The notes: a model not told the origin generated them from the letters alone. A stretch of 58,189 nucleotides of DNA from Candidatus Acutalibacter stercorigallinarum (GCA_019112625.1 DXIW01000043.1:1-58189), one strand, 5' to 3'; shown: positions 40,441 through 49,458, counted from the stretch's first letter. Translations and numbers: made by a program.

Positions 40441-41409
40441 ATGGGTGATCCGTTGAGAGAATTGAAACAGTGGGAGGAAGCGGGACAGGATGTCCTGCTG
40501 GTGCTGGCGGTGGAGCGAGACGGCCCCACCCCCGGGGCCAACGGCGCCAAGATGCTGGTAGCCGGCAGGGGCCGTTTCTCCGGCACTATCGGCGGGGGAC
40601 GCCTGGAGCTCTACTGCCAGGAGCGGGCCTTAGAGCTGCTGGAGCAGAAGCGCTCCGGACTGGAGCGGCTGGAGCTCCACCCGGAAGGGGCCGGGGACCT
40701 GGGCATGATCTGCGGCGGGGAGGTGACCGTGTGGTTCCAGTACCTGCCCGGCGGCCGCCTGCCGGAGGAGCCGGGCCAAGGGCCCGCCTACCTGCTGCTG
40801 GAGCAGGGCCAGGGCCAGAGCCGGGCCCTCCTCTGCCATAGGGAGCAGCTCCCCGCGGGGGTGAAGCTCCGGGGCGGCATGGCCTTTACCCGGGAGGCCG
40901 CCGCCTGCCGCTACGTGGAGCGCCTGGAGCCCCCCAGGCAGGTGTATGTGTTCGGGGCGGGCCACGTGGCCCAGGCCCTGGCTCCCGGCCTGGTGGCTCT
41001 GGGCTTTGGGTGCCGTGTTTACGACGACCGGCCGGACTTCGCCGTGGCCGGGAACTTCCCCCCCGAGGCCCAGGTCACTTTGGCCGACCTGGAACACCTG
41101 GAGGAGGCATGCAATCAGATCGGCGAGGAGGACTTCGTCTGCGTGATGACCCACGGCCACAGCCACGACTACGCCGTGGTGCGCCAGGTGTTGGGGACGA
41201 AAGCCGCCTACATCGGGGTGATCGGCAGCTCGAAAAAAGCCGCCGCCACTCGGGAGCGCCTGGAGGGGGAGGGCTTTGGCCCGGCGGACATCGCCCGGCT
41301 TACCACCCCCATCGGGCTTTCCATCGGGGCGGAGACCCCACAGGAAATCGCCGTCAGCATCTTGGCCCAGCTGGTGGAACAGCGGGCCAGCCTGCGGAAC
41401 GGGCAGTAA
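40441..41409 (+). CDS. XdhC/CoxI family maturation protein
   Basis: This 322-residue protein of the XdhC group binds molybdenum cofactor, helps add its terminal sulfur and delivers it to hydroxylases. The N-terminal XdhC domain (GTIGGGRLELYCQE; LGMICGGEVTVWFQ) is followed by a Rossmann domain (VYVFGAGHVAQALAPGL; VMTHGHSHDYAVV; YIGVIGSSKKAAATRERL). The CGG motif is present. ATG 40441 follows AGGGAG; a GTG six bases earlier is possible. Confidence 0.9.
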   Translation: MGDPLRELKQWEEAGQDVLLVLAVERDGPTPGANGAKMLVAGRGRFSGTIGGGRLELYCQERALELLEQKRSGLERLELHPEGAGDLGMICGGEVTVWFQYLPGGRLPEEPGQGPAYLLLEQGQGQSRALLCHREQLPAGVKLRGGMAFTREAAACRYVERLEPPRQVYVFGAGHVAQALAPGLVALGFGCRVYDDRPDFAVAGNFPPEAQVTLADLEHLEEACNQIGEEDFVCVMTHGHSHDYAVVRQVLGTKAAYIGVIGSSKKAAATRERLEGEGFGPADIARLTTPIGLSIGAETPQEIAVSILAQLVEQRASLRNGQ

Positions 41410-41460
41410 CCGAGACCACAACCGGCGGCTCGCCGCCATGAGATAAAAGGAGTGCATACC

Positions 41461-42486
41461 ATGAAATTGATCCGTACAGAGGACGCGGTAGGCCAGGTGC
41501 TCTGCCACGACATCACCCAGATCATCCCCGGGGTCACCAAGGACGCGGTGTTCCGCAAGGGGCACATCGTCCGGGAGGAGGACATCCCGGTGCTGCTCAG
41601 CGTTGGGAAGGAGCACCTCTACGTCTGGGAGAACGACGAGACCAAGCTCCACGAGAACGACGCCGCCCAGATTCTGCGCCAGATCTGCCAGGGGGAGAAC
41701 ATGGAGGCCACAGAGCCCAAGGAGGGGAAGATCGAGCTCATCGCCGCTTGCGACGGCCTGTTTCTGGCCGAACTAGAGCGCCTCCGGGCAATAAACAGCC
41801 TGGGGGAGATGATGATCGCCACCCGGCCCAGCGGCTTCGTGGTGAAGAAGGGGGACAAGCTCTGCGGCACCCGGGTGATCCCCCTGGTCATCGAGAAGGA
41901 GAAGATGGAGCGGGCCAAGCAGGCGGCGGGGGAGCAGCCCCTGCTGCGGCTGCTGCCCCTAAAGCAGAAGCGGTACGGGGTGGTCACCACCGGCAGCGAG
42001 GTAGCCGCCGGGCGGATCACCGACCAGTTCACCCCGGTCATCCAGGCCAAGCTGGCCGAGTTCGGCTGCCAGATGGTCTCTCACGTGGTGCTGGGGGACG
42101 ACAACGCCGCCATCACCGCCGCCATCCGGCAGATGCTCCAGGAGGGCTGCGAGATGGTGTTCTGCACCGGCGGCATGAGTGTGGACCCCGACGACAAGAC
42201 GCCCCTGGCCATCCGCAACACCGGAGCCAGGGTGATCAGCTACGGGGCGCCGGTGCTGCCGGGGGCCATGTTCCTGGTGTCCTACATGGAGGACGGCCGG
42301 CCCGTCTGCGGCCTGCCCGGCTGCGTCATGTACGCCAAGCGCACCATTTTCGACCTGGCCCTGCCCCGGCTGCTGGCGGACGAGCCCATCACCGGGGAGT
42401 GGCTGGCGGGCCTGGGCAACGGGGGCCTGTGCCTCAACTGTCCCGAGTGTCACTTCCCCAACTGCGGCTTTGGCAAGGGGGTGTGA
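41461..42486 (+). CDS. MoeA-like molybdopterin-binding protein with a C-terminal cysteine cluster
   Basis: The 341 residues carry a MoaB/MoeA molybdopterin-binding domain in the middle ([58 protein letters not shown]). The N-terminal part has [20 protein letters not shown], as in clostridial MoeA-like proteins that lack classical MoeA domains I and IV. The end carries [15 protein letters not shown], four cysteines and a histidine fit to bind metal. It probably inserts Mo or prepares the cofactor. A binding site AAAAGGAG precedes ATG 41461. Confidence 0.85.
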   Translation: MKLIRTEDAVGQVLCHDITQIIPGVTKDAVFRKGHIVREEDIPVLLSVGKEHLYVWENDETKLHENDAAQILRQICQGENMEATEPKEGKIELIAACDGLFLAELERLRAINSLGEMMIATRPSGFVVKKGDKLCGTRVIPLVIEKEKMERAKQAAGEQPLLRLLPLKQKRYGVVTTGSEVAAGRITDQFTPVIQAKLAEFGCQMVSHVVLGDDNAAITAAIRQMLQEGCEMVFCTGGMSVDPDDKTPLAIRNTGARVISYGAPVLPGAMFLVSYMEDGRPVCGLPGCVMYAKRTIFDLALPRLLADEPITGEWLAGLGNGGLCLNCPECHFPNCGFGKGV

Positions 42487-42488
42487 CC

Positions 42489-42977
42489 GTGGACGGCGAG
42501 TTTACCCATGTGGACCAGGCGGGCAACGCCCGCATGGTAGACGTAAGCGGCAAGGCGGTCACCCACCGCACCGCCGTGGCCCAGGGGACCATCACCATGA
42601 GCGGGGAGTGCTTTGCTCTGGTAAAGGCAGGCCGCATGAAGAAAGGGGACGTGCTGGGGGTGGCCCAGGTGGCGGGTATCATGGCCGCCAAGCGCACCAG
42701 CGACCTGATCCCCCTGTGCCATATCCTGAACCTCACCAAGTGCCAGGTGGAGTTCACCCTGCTGGAGGACCGCCGCGCCATCCAGGCCCGGTGCACTGTC
42801 TCCTGCGACGGCAAGACCGGCGTGGAGATGGAGGCCCTCACCGGGGCCTCCGTGGCCCTGCTCACCGTCTACGACATGTGCAAGGCTGTGGACAAGCGGA
42901 TGGTGCTTTCGGACATCCGCCTGCTGGAAAAGCACGGGGGCAAAAGCGGCGACCTGGTCTTTGAGGGAACGCCATGA
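42489..42977 (+). CDS. moaC: Cyclic pyranopterin monophosphate synthase
   Basis: MoaC (162 residues) makes cyclic pyranopterin monophosphate from the MoaA product. It shows [55 protein letters not shown] and YDMCKAVDK, all core MoaC motifs. GTG start two bases after the previous stop, with AAGGGGG ahead. Its stop overlaps the moaA ATG. Confidence 0.96.
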   Translation: MDGEFTHVDQAGNARMVDVSGKAVTHRTAVAQGTITMSGECFALVKAGRMKKGDVLGVAQVAGIMAAKRTSDLIPLCHILNLTKCQVEFTLLEDRRAIQARCTVSCDGKTGVEMEALTGASVALLTVYDMCKAVDKRMVLSDIRLLEKHGGKSGDLVFEGTP

Positions 42978-43936
42978 GAGACCGGTTTGACCGCACAATC
43001 GACTACATCCGCTTCTCCATCACCGACCGGTGCAACCTGCGCTGCCAGTACTGCATGCCCCAGGGGGTGCCCCTGGGCTGCCACCAGGACCTGCTCACCT
43101 TCGAGGAGTTTTTGCAGGTGGCCCAGGCGGCGGTGGAGCTGGGGGTCACCCGGTTCAAGGTCACCGGGGGCGAGCCCCTGGTGCGCCGGGGGTGCTTGGA
43201 CTTCCTTCGCCGGCTGAAAGCCCTGCCCGGGGTGGAGCAGGTCACCCTCACCACCAACGGGGTGCTGCTGGCCCCCCTGGTGCCGGCCCTGAAAGAGATG
43301 GGCCTGGACGGGGTGAACATCAGCCTGGACGACCCCACCCCCGCGGGGTTCCGGGCCATCACCGGCTTCGACCTGCTCCCCCCGGTGCTGGAGGGCCTTT
43401 CCGCCTGCGTGGCCGCGGGGATCAGGACCAAGCTCAACTGCGTGCTGCTCCCCGGCTGTGAGGAACGGCTGCCCGCCATGGCAGCCTTTGCCCAGGGCCA
43501 GCCGGTGGACGTGCGCTTCATCGAGGTGATGCCCATCGGCGAGGGGGCCCGCCACCCCGGCCCCACCCAGGAGCAGGCTCTGGCTATCCTGCGGCGGCGC
43601 TGGCCGGACCTCCGCCCGGTGGAGGAGACCCGGGGCAACGGCCCCGCCCACTACTACGCCAGCGCGGGCCTTGTGGGCCGTATCGGCATGATTGACGCGG
43701 TGAGCCACAAATTCTGCGCCGGGTGCAACCGGGTACGGCTCACCAGCACCGGGGTGCTCAAGCCCTGCCTCTGCTACGGGGAGGGCGCCGACCTGCGGGC
43801 CGTCCTCCGGGGCGGCGCCCCGGGGGAGCTGAAACAGGTCCTGGCCGCCGCCATTTGGAACAAACCCCAGGCCCACTGCTTCGACAGCGGGACCCGGATC
43901 ACAGAACACAAGAATATGAGTGAGATCGGAGGATAA
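42974..43936 (+). CDS. moaA: GTP 3',8-cyclase
   Basis: MoaA (320 residues) is the radical-SAM enzyme that starts molybdopterin synthesis. The N-terminal cluster motif CNLRCQYC, the [13 protein letters not shown] segment and the C-terminal second-cluster cysteines ([14 protein letters not shown]...PCLCYGEG) are present. The last residues are Gly-Gly (MSEIGG), the conserved MoaA tail. Overlaps moaC by four bases. moaD/moaE homologues are not in the window. Confidence 0.96.
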   Translation: MRDRFDRTIDYIRFSITDRCNLRCQYCMPQGVPLGCHQDLLTFEEFLQVAQAAVELGVTRFKVTGGEPLVRRGCLDFLRRLKALPGVEQVTLTTNGVLLAPLVPALKEMGLDGVNISLDDPTPAGFRAITGFDLLPPVLEGLSACVAAGIRTKLNCVLLPGCEERLPAMAAFAQGQPVDVRFIEVMPIGEGARHPGPTQEQALAILRRRWPDLRPVEETRGNGPAHYYASAGLVGRIGMIDAVSHKFCAGCNRVRLTSTGVLKPCLCYGEGADLRAVLRGGAPGELKQVLAAAIWNKPQAHCFDSGTRITEHKNMSEIGG

Positions 43937-43941
43937 GTACC

Positions 43942-44877
43942 ATGGGAAAAGTAATCGCCATCTGTACCAGCCCCGCCCGGGGCACCCAGAAGCACCAGGT
44001 GCCCGCCGCCCGCTTTACGGTGGAGTGGGGCATCGAGGGGGACGCCCACGGGGGCAGCTGGCACCGGCAGGTGAGCTTGCTCTCCGCGGATAAGATCGCC
44101 GCCTTCAACGCCCGGGGGGCCAATGTCCAGCCCGGCGCCTTCGGGGAGAACCTGGTGGTGGAGGGCTTCGACTTCCGCGCCCTGCCCGTGGGCACCCTGC
44201 TGCGCTGCGGCGACGTGCTGCTGGAGATGACCCAGATCGGCAAGGAATGTCACAGCCACTGCGAAATTTTCAAGCGCATGGGGGAGTGCATCATGCCCAC
44301 CCAGGGGGTGTTCGCACGGGTGTTGGAGCCCGGCGAGATCCGCGTGGGGGACGAGATGGAGATCCAGCCCCGGACAGAGCCCCGGCCCTGGCAGGCCGCG
44401 GTCATCACCCTCAGCGACAAGGGCGCCAGAGGGGAGCGCCGGGACGAGAGCGGCCCCGCCATCGCAAAGCGCTTAACGGAAGCGGGCTATGAGGTGGTGG
44501 AGCAGCTGCTCCTGGCGGACGAGGCCGCCCCCCTGAAGGCCCAGCTTATGCGCCTGGCGGACCAGCGCCAGCTGGACCTGATCCTGACCACCGGCGGCAC
44601 CGGCTTCGGGCCCCGGGACATCACCCCCGAGGCCACCTTGGCGGTGGCCCACCGCAGCGCCCCCGGCATCGCCGAGGCCATGCGGGCGGCGTCCCTGGCC
44701 ATCACCCCCCGGGCCATGCTGTCCCGGGCGGCCTCGGTCATCCGGGGCAAGACCCTCATCATCAACCTGCCCGGCAGCCCCAAGGCCTGCATGGAGTGCA
44801 TGGATGTCTTTCTGGACACCATCCCCCACGCCATGGGGCTGCTCCGGGGCGCGGTAGAGGACTGCGCCCGGAAGTAA
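43942..44877 (+). CDS. MOSC domain fused to a MogA/MoaB molybdopterin adenylyltransferase
   Basis: The 311 residues start with a MOSC domain (about 1-145: TVEWGIEGDAHGG, RQVSLLSADKI, GAFGENLVVEG, GKECHSHCEIF), a fold linked to sulfur transfer and Mo cofactor. A MogA/MoaB domain follows (about 150-311: AAVITLSDKGARGERRDESG, LDLILTTGGTGFGPRDITPE, IINLPGSPKACMECMD) that adenylates molybdopterin. The fusion is known in Clostridia. It starts five bases after moaA and ends the cofactor operon before the modABC promoter region. Confidence 0.92.
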   Translation: MGKVIAICTSPARGTQKHQVPAARFTVEWGIEGDAHGGSWHRQVSLLSADKIAAFNARGANVQPGAFGENLVVEGFDFRALPVGTLLRCGDVLLEMTQIGKECHSHCEIFKRMGECIMPTQGVFARVLEPGEIRVGDEMEIQPRTEPRPWQAAVITLSDKGARGERRDESGPAIAKRLTEAGYEVVEQLLLADEAAPLKAQLMRLADQRQLDLILTTGGTGFGPRDITPEATLAVAHRSAPGIAEAMRAASLAITPRAMLSRAASVIRGKTLIINLPGSPKACMECMDVFLDTIPHAMGLLRGAVEDCARK

Positions 44878-44889
44878 TTCCTTACCATG

Positions 44890-44917
44890 TTATAAGCGTG
44901 TAAATCCACGTTTATAA
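44890..44917. promoter_or_regulatory. Palindromic operator upstream of modABC (candidate ModE-type site)
   Basis: TTATAA-G-CGTG (44890-44900) and CACG-T-TTATAA (44907-44917) form an 11-base dyad around TAAATC. No T run follows, so it is not a terminator. Position ahead of modA and the ModE-type winged helix encoded at 38412-39335 suggest molybdate- or cofactor-dependent control. Confidence 0.6.
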
Positions 44918-44955
44918 AATACATGCCCCCGAACAGGGGGAAAGGAGAATGTACC

Positions 44956-45882
44956 ATGAAAGCACGAAACGCAATAACAAAGCTGCTGGCCCTGGGGCTG
45001 GCCCTGGCCCTGGCGGGCTGCTCCTCCGCCCCGGCGGAGAACACCTCCAGCGGCCAGACGGACAGCGCCCCGGCCAGCTCCGCGGTGAGCCAGCCCTCTT
45101 CCCAGCTGGAGGACAGCGAAAGCGCCGCCGGGGAGGAGGCCCTCACCGGGGAGGTGGTGGTGTTCGCCGCCGCCTCCCTGACGGAGACCCTCACGGAGCT
45201 TCAGGCGAGCTTCCAGGAGGACCACCCGGCGGTGGAGATCACCTTCAACTTCGACTCCTCCGGCACCTTAAAGACCCAGATCGAGGAGGGGGCGGCCTGT
45301 GACCTGTTCCTCTCTGCGGGCCAGAAGCAGATGGACCAGCTGGACAGTGCGGCCGACCCCGCCGTCAACACCGACGGCCTGGACTTTGTAGACAGCGCCA
45401 CCCGCCTGGACCTGCTGGAGAACAAGGTGACCCTCTGCGTGCCCGAGGACAATCCCAAGGGCATCGACAGCTTCGACAGCCTGGCGGAAGCTCTCACCAG
45501 CGGGGACATCCTGTTCTGCATGGGCAACAGCGACGTGCCCGTGGGCCAGTACACCCAGGGCATCCTGGAGTATTACGGCCTGGATGAGGAAGCCCTGGCC
45601 CAGGCCGGGACCATCACCTACGGCACCAACGTGAAGGAGGTCACCACCCAGGTGAAAGAGGGCAGCGTGGACGCCGGGGTGGTCTACTGCACCGACGCCT
45701 ACAGCGCCGGCCTCACCGTGGTGGACACCGCCACCGAGGACATGTGCGGCCAGGTGATCTACCCCGCCGCCGTGTTAAAGACCGCGGAGAACTCTCAGGC
45801 AGCCCAGGCCTTCCTGGACTACCTCACCGGCGAGGAGGCTATGGCCGTATTCGCCGAAGTGGGATTCTCCCCCGCGCCTTAA
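44956..45882 (+). CDS. modA: Molybdate ABC transporter substrate-binding lipoprotein
   Basis: ModA (308 residues) captures molybdate or tungstate outside the membrane. A lipoprotein signal (LALALAGC, lipid-anchored Cys22) is followed by a Ser/Ala/Glu-rich linker and the ModA fold (GEVVVFAAASLTETLTELQ, FNFDSSGTLKTQIEEGA, DLFLSAGQKQMDQL, VDAGVVYCTDAY). GGGGAAAGGAG precedes ATG 44956. First gene of modABC. Confidence 0.95.
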   Translation: MKARNAITKLLALGLALALAGCSSAPAENTSSGQTDSAPASSAVSQPSSQLEDSESAAGEEALTGEVVVFAAASLTETLTELQASFQEDHPAVEITFNFDSSGTLKTQIEEGAACDLFLSAGQKQMDQLDSAADPAVNTDGLDFVDSATRLDLLENKVTLCVPEDNPKGIDSFDSLAEALTSGDILFCMGNSDVPVGQYTQGILEYYGLDEEALAQAGTITYGTNVKEVTTQVKEGSVDAGVVYCTDAYSAGLTVVDTATEDMCGQVIYPAAVLKTAENSQAAQAFLDYLTGEEAMAVFAEVGFSPAP

Positions 45883-45935
45883 ACGAGCAAAACCGCGGCC
45901 CTGGCCATTGGCCCAGGGCTGGAAGGAATGATACG

Positions 45936-46607
45936 ATGGATTGGTACCCACTTTGGAACTCTTTGCGCATCGCGGCCATCAGCAGCGTGGTGGTGTTCTT
46001 TACGGGCATCGCCGCGGCCTATTACGCCGCCCGGCTGCCCCGGGTGGTAAAGGGCGTGCTGGATGTGGTGCTCACCCTGCCCATGGTGCTGCCCCCCACG
46101 GTGTGCGGCTATTTCCTGCTGCTGGTGTTCGGGGTCAAGCGGCCCTTGGGGATGCTCCTGGACCAGCTGGGCCTCCGCTTTGTGATGACCTGGTACGGCG
46201 GCATCCTGGCCGCCGTGGTGGTGGCCTTCCCCCTGATGTACCGCACCGCCCGGGGCGCCTTCGAGAGCTTCGACCCGGACCTGGCCGCCTCTGGCCAGAC
46301 CCTGGGGCTCTCCAACACCTTCATTTTCTGGCGGGTGCGTATGCCCGCCTGCAAGCAGGGCATCCTGGCGGGGGCCGTGCTGGCCTTTGCCCGGGCCCTG
46401 GGGGAGTACGGCGCCACCAGCATGCTCATCGGCTACACCCCGGGCAAAACGGCCACCATCTCCACCACGGTGTACCAGCTGTGGCGCACCAACGACGAGC
46501 AGGGCGCCATGCTGTGGGTCCTGGTGAACCTGGCCATCAGCGCGGTGGTGCTGCTGGCGGTAAACCTGCTGGAGGGCCGAAGGAACAAGAAGGCGGTGAA
46601 GCTATGA
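45936..46607 (+). CDS. modB: Molybdate ABC transporter permease
   Basis: ModB (223 residues) is the membrane channel of the importer, with about five hydrophobic helices and the coupling (EAA) loop EYGATSMLIGYTPGKT. PMVLPPTVCGYFLL is typical of the ModB family. GGAAGGA lies ahead of ATG 45936. The stop overlaps the modC ATG. Confidence 0.95.
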   Translation: MDWYPLWNSLRIAAISSVVVFFTGIAAAYYAARLPRVVKGVLDVVLTLPMVLPPTVCGYFLLLVFGVKRPLGMLLDQLGLRFVMTWYGGILAAVVVAFPLMYRTARGAFESFDPDLAASGQTLGLSNTFIFWRVRMPACKQGILAGAVLAFARALGEYGATSMLIGYTPGKTATISTTVYQLWRTNDEQGAMLWVLVNLAISAVVLLAVNLLEGRRNKKAVKL

Positions 46608-47657
46608 GCCTGCGGATCGATATCCACAAACAGCTGGGGGATTTCTCCCTGGACGTGGCCCTGGAGGCCAGCCCCGACGGCCCGGAACTGCTGGGCCTGC
46701 TGGGGGCCTCCGGCTGCGGAAAGAGCCTCACCCTGAAATGTATCGCCGGGATTGAGAGGCCGGACCGGGGCAAGATCGTCCTGGACGGCCAGGTGCTGTT
46801 CGATTCGGAACAGGGCATCGACCTGCCGCCCCAAAAGCGGCGGGTGGGCTACCTGTTCCAGAACTACGCCCTGTTCCCCAACATGACGGTGGCCCAGAAC
46901 ATCCTCTGCGGCCTGCGGTGGCAGAAGGACAAGGCCGCCCGCCGGGAGGCCCTGGCCCACATGGTCTCCCTGCTGCGGCTGGAGGGCCTGGAGCACCGCC
47001 GCCCCCACCAGCTCTCTGGGGGGCCAGGCCCAGCGGGTGGCCCTGGGGCGCATCCTGGTCAACCGCCCCCGGCTGCTGCTCTTGGACGAGCCCTTCAGCG
47101 CCCTGGACAGCCACCTGCGGGACAAGCTCCAGCTGGAGCTGCGGGAGCTGCTGGCCGGCTGCGGGCTGCCGGCCCTCCTGGTCACCCACAGCCGGGACGA
47201 GGCCTACCACCTGTGCCACCGCATCGCCGTGCTGGACCAGGGGCAGCTGCTGGCCGTAAAGGAGAAGAAAGCCCTCTTTGCCGACCCGGGGAGCATCCGG
47301 GCCGCCTCCCTCACCGGCTGCAAGAACATCGCCCCTGCCCGCAAGACAGGGCCCTGCCAGGTGGAGGTGCCCGACTGGGGCATCCGGCTGGACACCGCTG
47401 CCCCCGTGGGCGACGGCGTGAAGGCCGTGGGCATCCGGGCCCACTACTTCAACCCCAAATCCGCCCAAAACCGGGCCCCCGTCACCTTTGTCCGGGAGAT
47501 GGAGGAGCCCTTCGAGTGGATCGTGGAATTCCGCTACGCGGGTCAGGACCCGGCGAGCCCGCCCCTCTGGTGGCGGGTCCCCAAGGACCGCCGCCCCGGG
47601 CAATTCCCCGACGCCTTCGGCGTCGCCCCCCAGAACGTCCTGCTCCTCTACCGCTAA
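46604..47657 (+). pseudogene. modC: Molybdate ABC transporter ATPase, broken by a one-base insertion
   Basis: The N-terminal half reads well (Walker A GASGCGKS; RRVGYLFQNYALFPNMTV). At the signature motif the sequence TCT followed by six G (47018-47023) throws the frame. Removing one G restores LSGGQAQRVALGR, Walker B LLLLDEPFSALD, LLVTHSRDEAYHL and a C-terminal domain to the stop at 47657. The total length is 1054 bases, exactly one more than a multiple of three. As written, the product loses the signature and Walker B. A true mutation, a reversible G-run slip or an assembly error are all possible. If the error is in the assembly, this is an ordinary 350-residue ModC. Confidence 0.85.
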
Positions 47658-47664
47658 ATCAACA

Positions 47665-47703
47665 GGAAGGCTTCTCCCGGTTCCCCCGGGAGAAGCCTTC
47701 CTT
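47665..47703 (+). terminator. Terminator hairpin after modABC
   Basis: A perfect 16-bp stem GGAAGGCTTCTCCCGG (47665-47680 with 47686-47701) with a 5-base loop. The T run is only TT before GCG. Confidence 0.75.
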
Positions 47704-47717
47704 GCGTGTGATGGGCC

Positions 47718-47746
47718 TTGCGTTCCCCCGCCCTTTCCCGTATAAT
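47718..47746 (+). promoter_or_regulatory. Promoter of the unknown membrane protein gene
   Basis: TTGCGT (47718-47723), 17-base spacer, TATAAT (47741-47746). A hairpin CCCCGGCC/GGCCGGGG (47761-47768 with 47774-47781) follows in the leader. Confidence 0.75.
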
Positions 47747-47800
47747 AGAGCCAGAGGAGTCCCCGGCCGCCGCGGCCGGGGGAGAGAGGAGAGTAAGAGC

Positions 47801-48817
47801 ATGAAAGCTGAGGATTTGAAACTGCCGCCCAAGAATTACACCCTGCTGCAGTCGTGGGCAGACGCGGAGACGCCCGGGACCTTTGCCCACGCCTTCCACA
47901 CCGCGCTGGCGGAGATCGAGGACTCCCCGCAAGGCAATCTGACCGCCCACTACAATGAGGGCAATTCGTCTTCCCAAAAGGCCGCCTCTGTTTGCGTCAC
48001 CATCAATGGGTACCACGAAAGGCTCCGCCGAAGATTGGACCATAAGATGCAGCAGTACGTCCTGGACCACGGCGGCGTCATCGACTCCTGGCCCGACCCC
48101 GCCTCCATCTGGACAAAGTCCACCGATCTGGCGGAGGGCACCCAGTTCGTGTTCGACTATTTCGGGGAGGACTACACCGCAGACCTGTTCGGCGGCGCGT
48201 CCCGGCGCTCGCCGAACCTCATTTACCGCAACACCTACGAGTATCCTTACAACCGGCCCCTGGAGGACCGCCGGAAGTTGCTGGAGCAGGTGGCGGAAAC
48301 GGGAAAGCGGGAGCGGGGCTTCCTGCCCCGGCTGGGGTATGCCCTGGTGGTGCTCTACTGCCTCTTTGGGGCCGCCTCCATCCTGGCGGAGCTCATCGCC
48401 GGCAAAGGCCAGGCCCTCATGGACCTGCCCAGCCCCTGGGGCGCGGAGGGCGCCCTGTCCCTGGTGGTGGGCGGCCTGTGGTTCGTCCTCACCCTGCCCC
48501 TGCGGCTGTACCTTTTCGCCATGGACTTTTTCCGCAACTTCCCCACAGACCTTATTTTCATCCTCATCCCCATCCTTTTCCTGGGGTTCCTCCTGTTCTG
48601 GGTGTATATCTTCGGCTCGACCCTGGTCAAAATGAGTAAGGACACCCGCCGGGGAAAATCGGCCCAGAAGAAGCTGGACGCCCTGCTGCAAAGCACCGAA
48701 TACCGCCAGGCCCGCCAGCGGGAAGAGGAGGAGAAGCAGATGGCCGAGGCCTGGCACCGGGCCTGGTACGACTGGCTGCGCTCCGTCCGGCCCAGGGCCG
48801 TGGAATACCGGGACTAG
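47801..48817 (+). CDS. Membrane protein of unknown function
   Basis: The 338 residues are not recognised. The first 165 are soluble (LPPKNYTLLQSWADAETPG..., with a KSTDLAEGTQFVFDYFGEDY stretch). Two or three hydrophobic segments (LGYALVVLYCLFGAASIL, SLVVGGLWFVLTLPLRLYLF, LIFILIPILFLGFLLFWVYI) follow at about 185-285, and a charged, Glu/Arg-rich, probably coiled tail (about 295-338) completes it. Strong promoter and GGAGAGAGGAG before the ATG show it is a real single-gene unit. Both ends are probably cytoplasmic. An apparent longer frame from modC into this gene is an accident of the modC frameshift. Confidence 0.7.
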   Translation: MKAEDLKLPPKNYTLLQSWADAETPGTFAHAFHTALAEIEDSPQGNLTAHYNEGNSSSQKAASVCVTINGYHERLRRRLDHKMQQYVLDHGGVIDSWPDPASIWTKSTDLAEGTQFVFDYFGEDYTADLFGGASRRSPNLIYRNTYEYPYNRPLEDRRKLLEQVAETGKRERGFLPRLGYALVVLYCLFGAASILAELIAGKGQALMDLPSPWGAEGALSLVVGGLWFVLTLPLRLYLFAMDFFRNFPTDLIFILIPILFLGFLLFWVYIFGSTLVKMSKDTRRGKSAQKKLDALLQSTEYRQARQREEEEKQMAEAWHRAWYDWLRSVRPRAVEYRD

Positions 48818-48846
48818 GACGGGGAATAGCCCCGCCTGGGATAAAA

Positions 48847-48877
48847 CAAAAAAAGCGCCGGGCAAGCTACCCGGCGC
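48847..48877 (-). terminator. Terminator of tRNA-Arg
   Basis: Minus-strand stem GCGCCGGG/CCCGGCGC (48855-48862 with 48870-48877) with a 7-base loop, followed by seven T. Confidence 0.85.
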
Positions 48878-48880
48878 CTC

Positions 48881-48955
48881 TGGCACCCCCTACCAGAATC
48901 GAACTGATAATTGTCCCTTAGGAGGGGACCGTTATATCCATTTAACTAAGGGGGC
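48881..48955 (-). tRNA. tRNA-Arg (anticodon CCT)
   Basis: The 75-base gene folds as a cloverleaf: acceptor GCCCCCT/AGGGGGT, D stem GTTA/TAAC, anticodon stem GTCCC/GGGAC with loop CTCCTAA, and T arm ATCAG-TTCGATT-CTGGT. The CCA end is encoded. The anticodon CCT reads AGG (arginine). Confidence 0.93.
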
Positions 48956-48996
48956 GTACCGCCGCAGCCGCCCTTTTGGCGGACTGCCGCTCTTGT

Positions 48997-49025
48997 ATTC
49001 TACCCCAGCGGGGAGATTTTGTCAA
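48997..49025 (-). promoter_or_regulatory. Promoter of tRNA-Arg
   Basis: Minus-strand TTGACA (49020-49025), 17-base spacer, TAGAAT (48997-49002). Confidence 0.85.
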
Positions 49026-49054
49026 TTTGAAATTGGGAAAAATCGAAAAATAAC

Positions 49055-49083
49055 TTGCATTTTTCCCCACATCGTGGTATCAT
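49055..49083 (+). promoter_or_regulatory. Promoter of rpsT
   Basis: TTGCAT (49055-49060), 17-base spacer, TATCAT (49078-49083). Confidence 0.7.
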
Positions 49084-49121
49084 AATTTCTGCGTTATTTG
49101 GGAAGTAAGGAGGTGTGACTC

Positions 49122-49382
49122 ATGCCCAACATCAAATCGGCGAAGAAGCGCGTCAAGGTGATCGCCACCAAGACCCTGCAGAACAAGACCATCAACTCCC
49201 GGCTCAAGACCGAGATCAAGCGTGCCAATGCCGCCATCGAGAACAACGAGGCGAACAAGGCGGAAGTGGTCAAGGCCGCCATCAAGCGGATCGACCAGGC
49301 TGCTGCCAAGGGGGTCCTCCATAAGAATACCGCTTCCAGAAAGAAGTCTGCCCTGGATAAGAAGCTGAATGCAGGCGCTTAA
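49122..49382 (+). CDS. rpsT: 30S ribosomal protein S20
   Basis: S20 (86 residues) binds 16S rRNA early in small-subunit assembly. MPNIKSAKKRVKV, the long Lys/Ala-rich helices and HKNTASRKKSAL are typical, and the length is standard. AAGGAGG precedes the ATG. It is monocistronic between its own promoter and terminator. Confidence 0.97.
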   Translation: MPNIKSAKKRVKVIATKTLQNKTINSRLKTEIKRANAAIENNEANKAEVVKAAIKRIDQAAAKGVLHKNTASRKKSALDKKLNAGA

Positions 49383-49410
49383 GGAACGGAAAAACAGCGA
49401 ACGTGCAAGA

Positions 49411-49447
49411 CAGCGCGCAGGGATTTTCCCTGCGCTGTTTTTTTCTT
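49411..49447 (+). terminator. Intrinsic terminator after rpsT
   Basis: CAGCGCGCAGGG pairs with CCCTGCGCTG (2-base bulge) around ATTTT, then seven T from 49438. Confidence 0.9.
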
Positions 49448-49458
49448 CGGAAGTTGTG

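Noticed and set aside
44890-44917. Dyad upstream of modA considered as a terminator of the cofactor operon
   Set aside because: The stem is AT-rich at its base and interrupted, and no T run follows, so an operator is more likely.
45941-48817. A continuous 958-codon frame covering shifted modB, the first half of modC and the gene at 47801
   Set aside because: The modB and late modC parts are nonsense in this frame. The continuity arises because the extra G in modC places its N-terminal half in frame with the next gene by chance. Terminator, promoter and binding site separate them.
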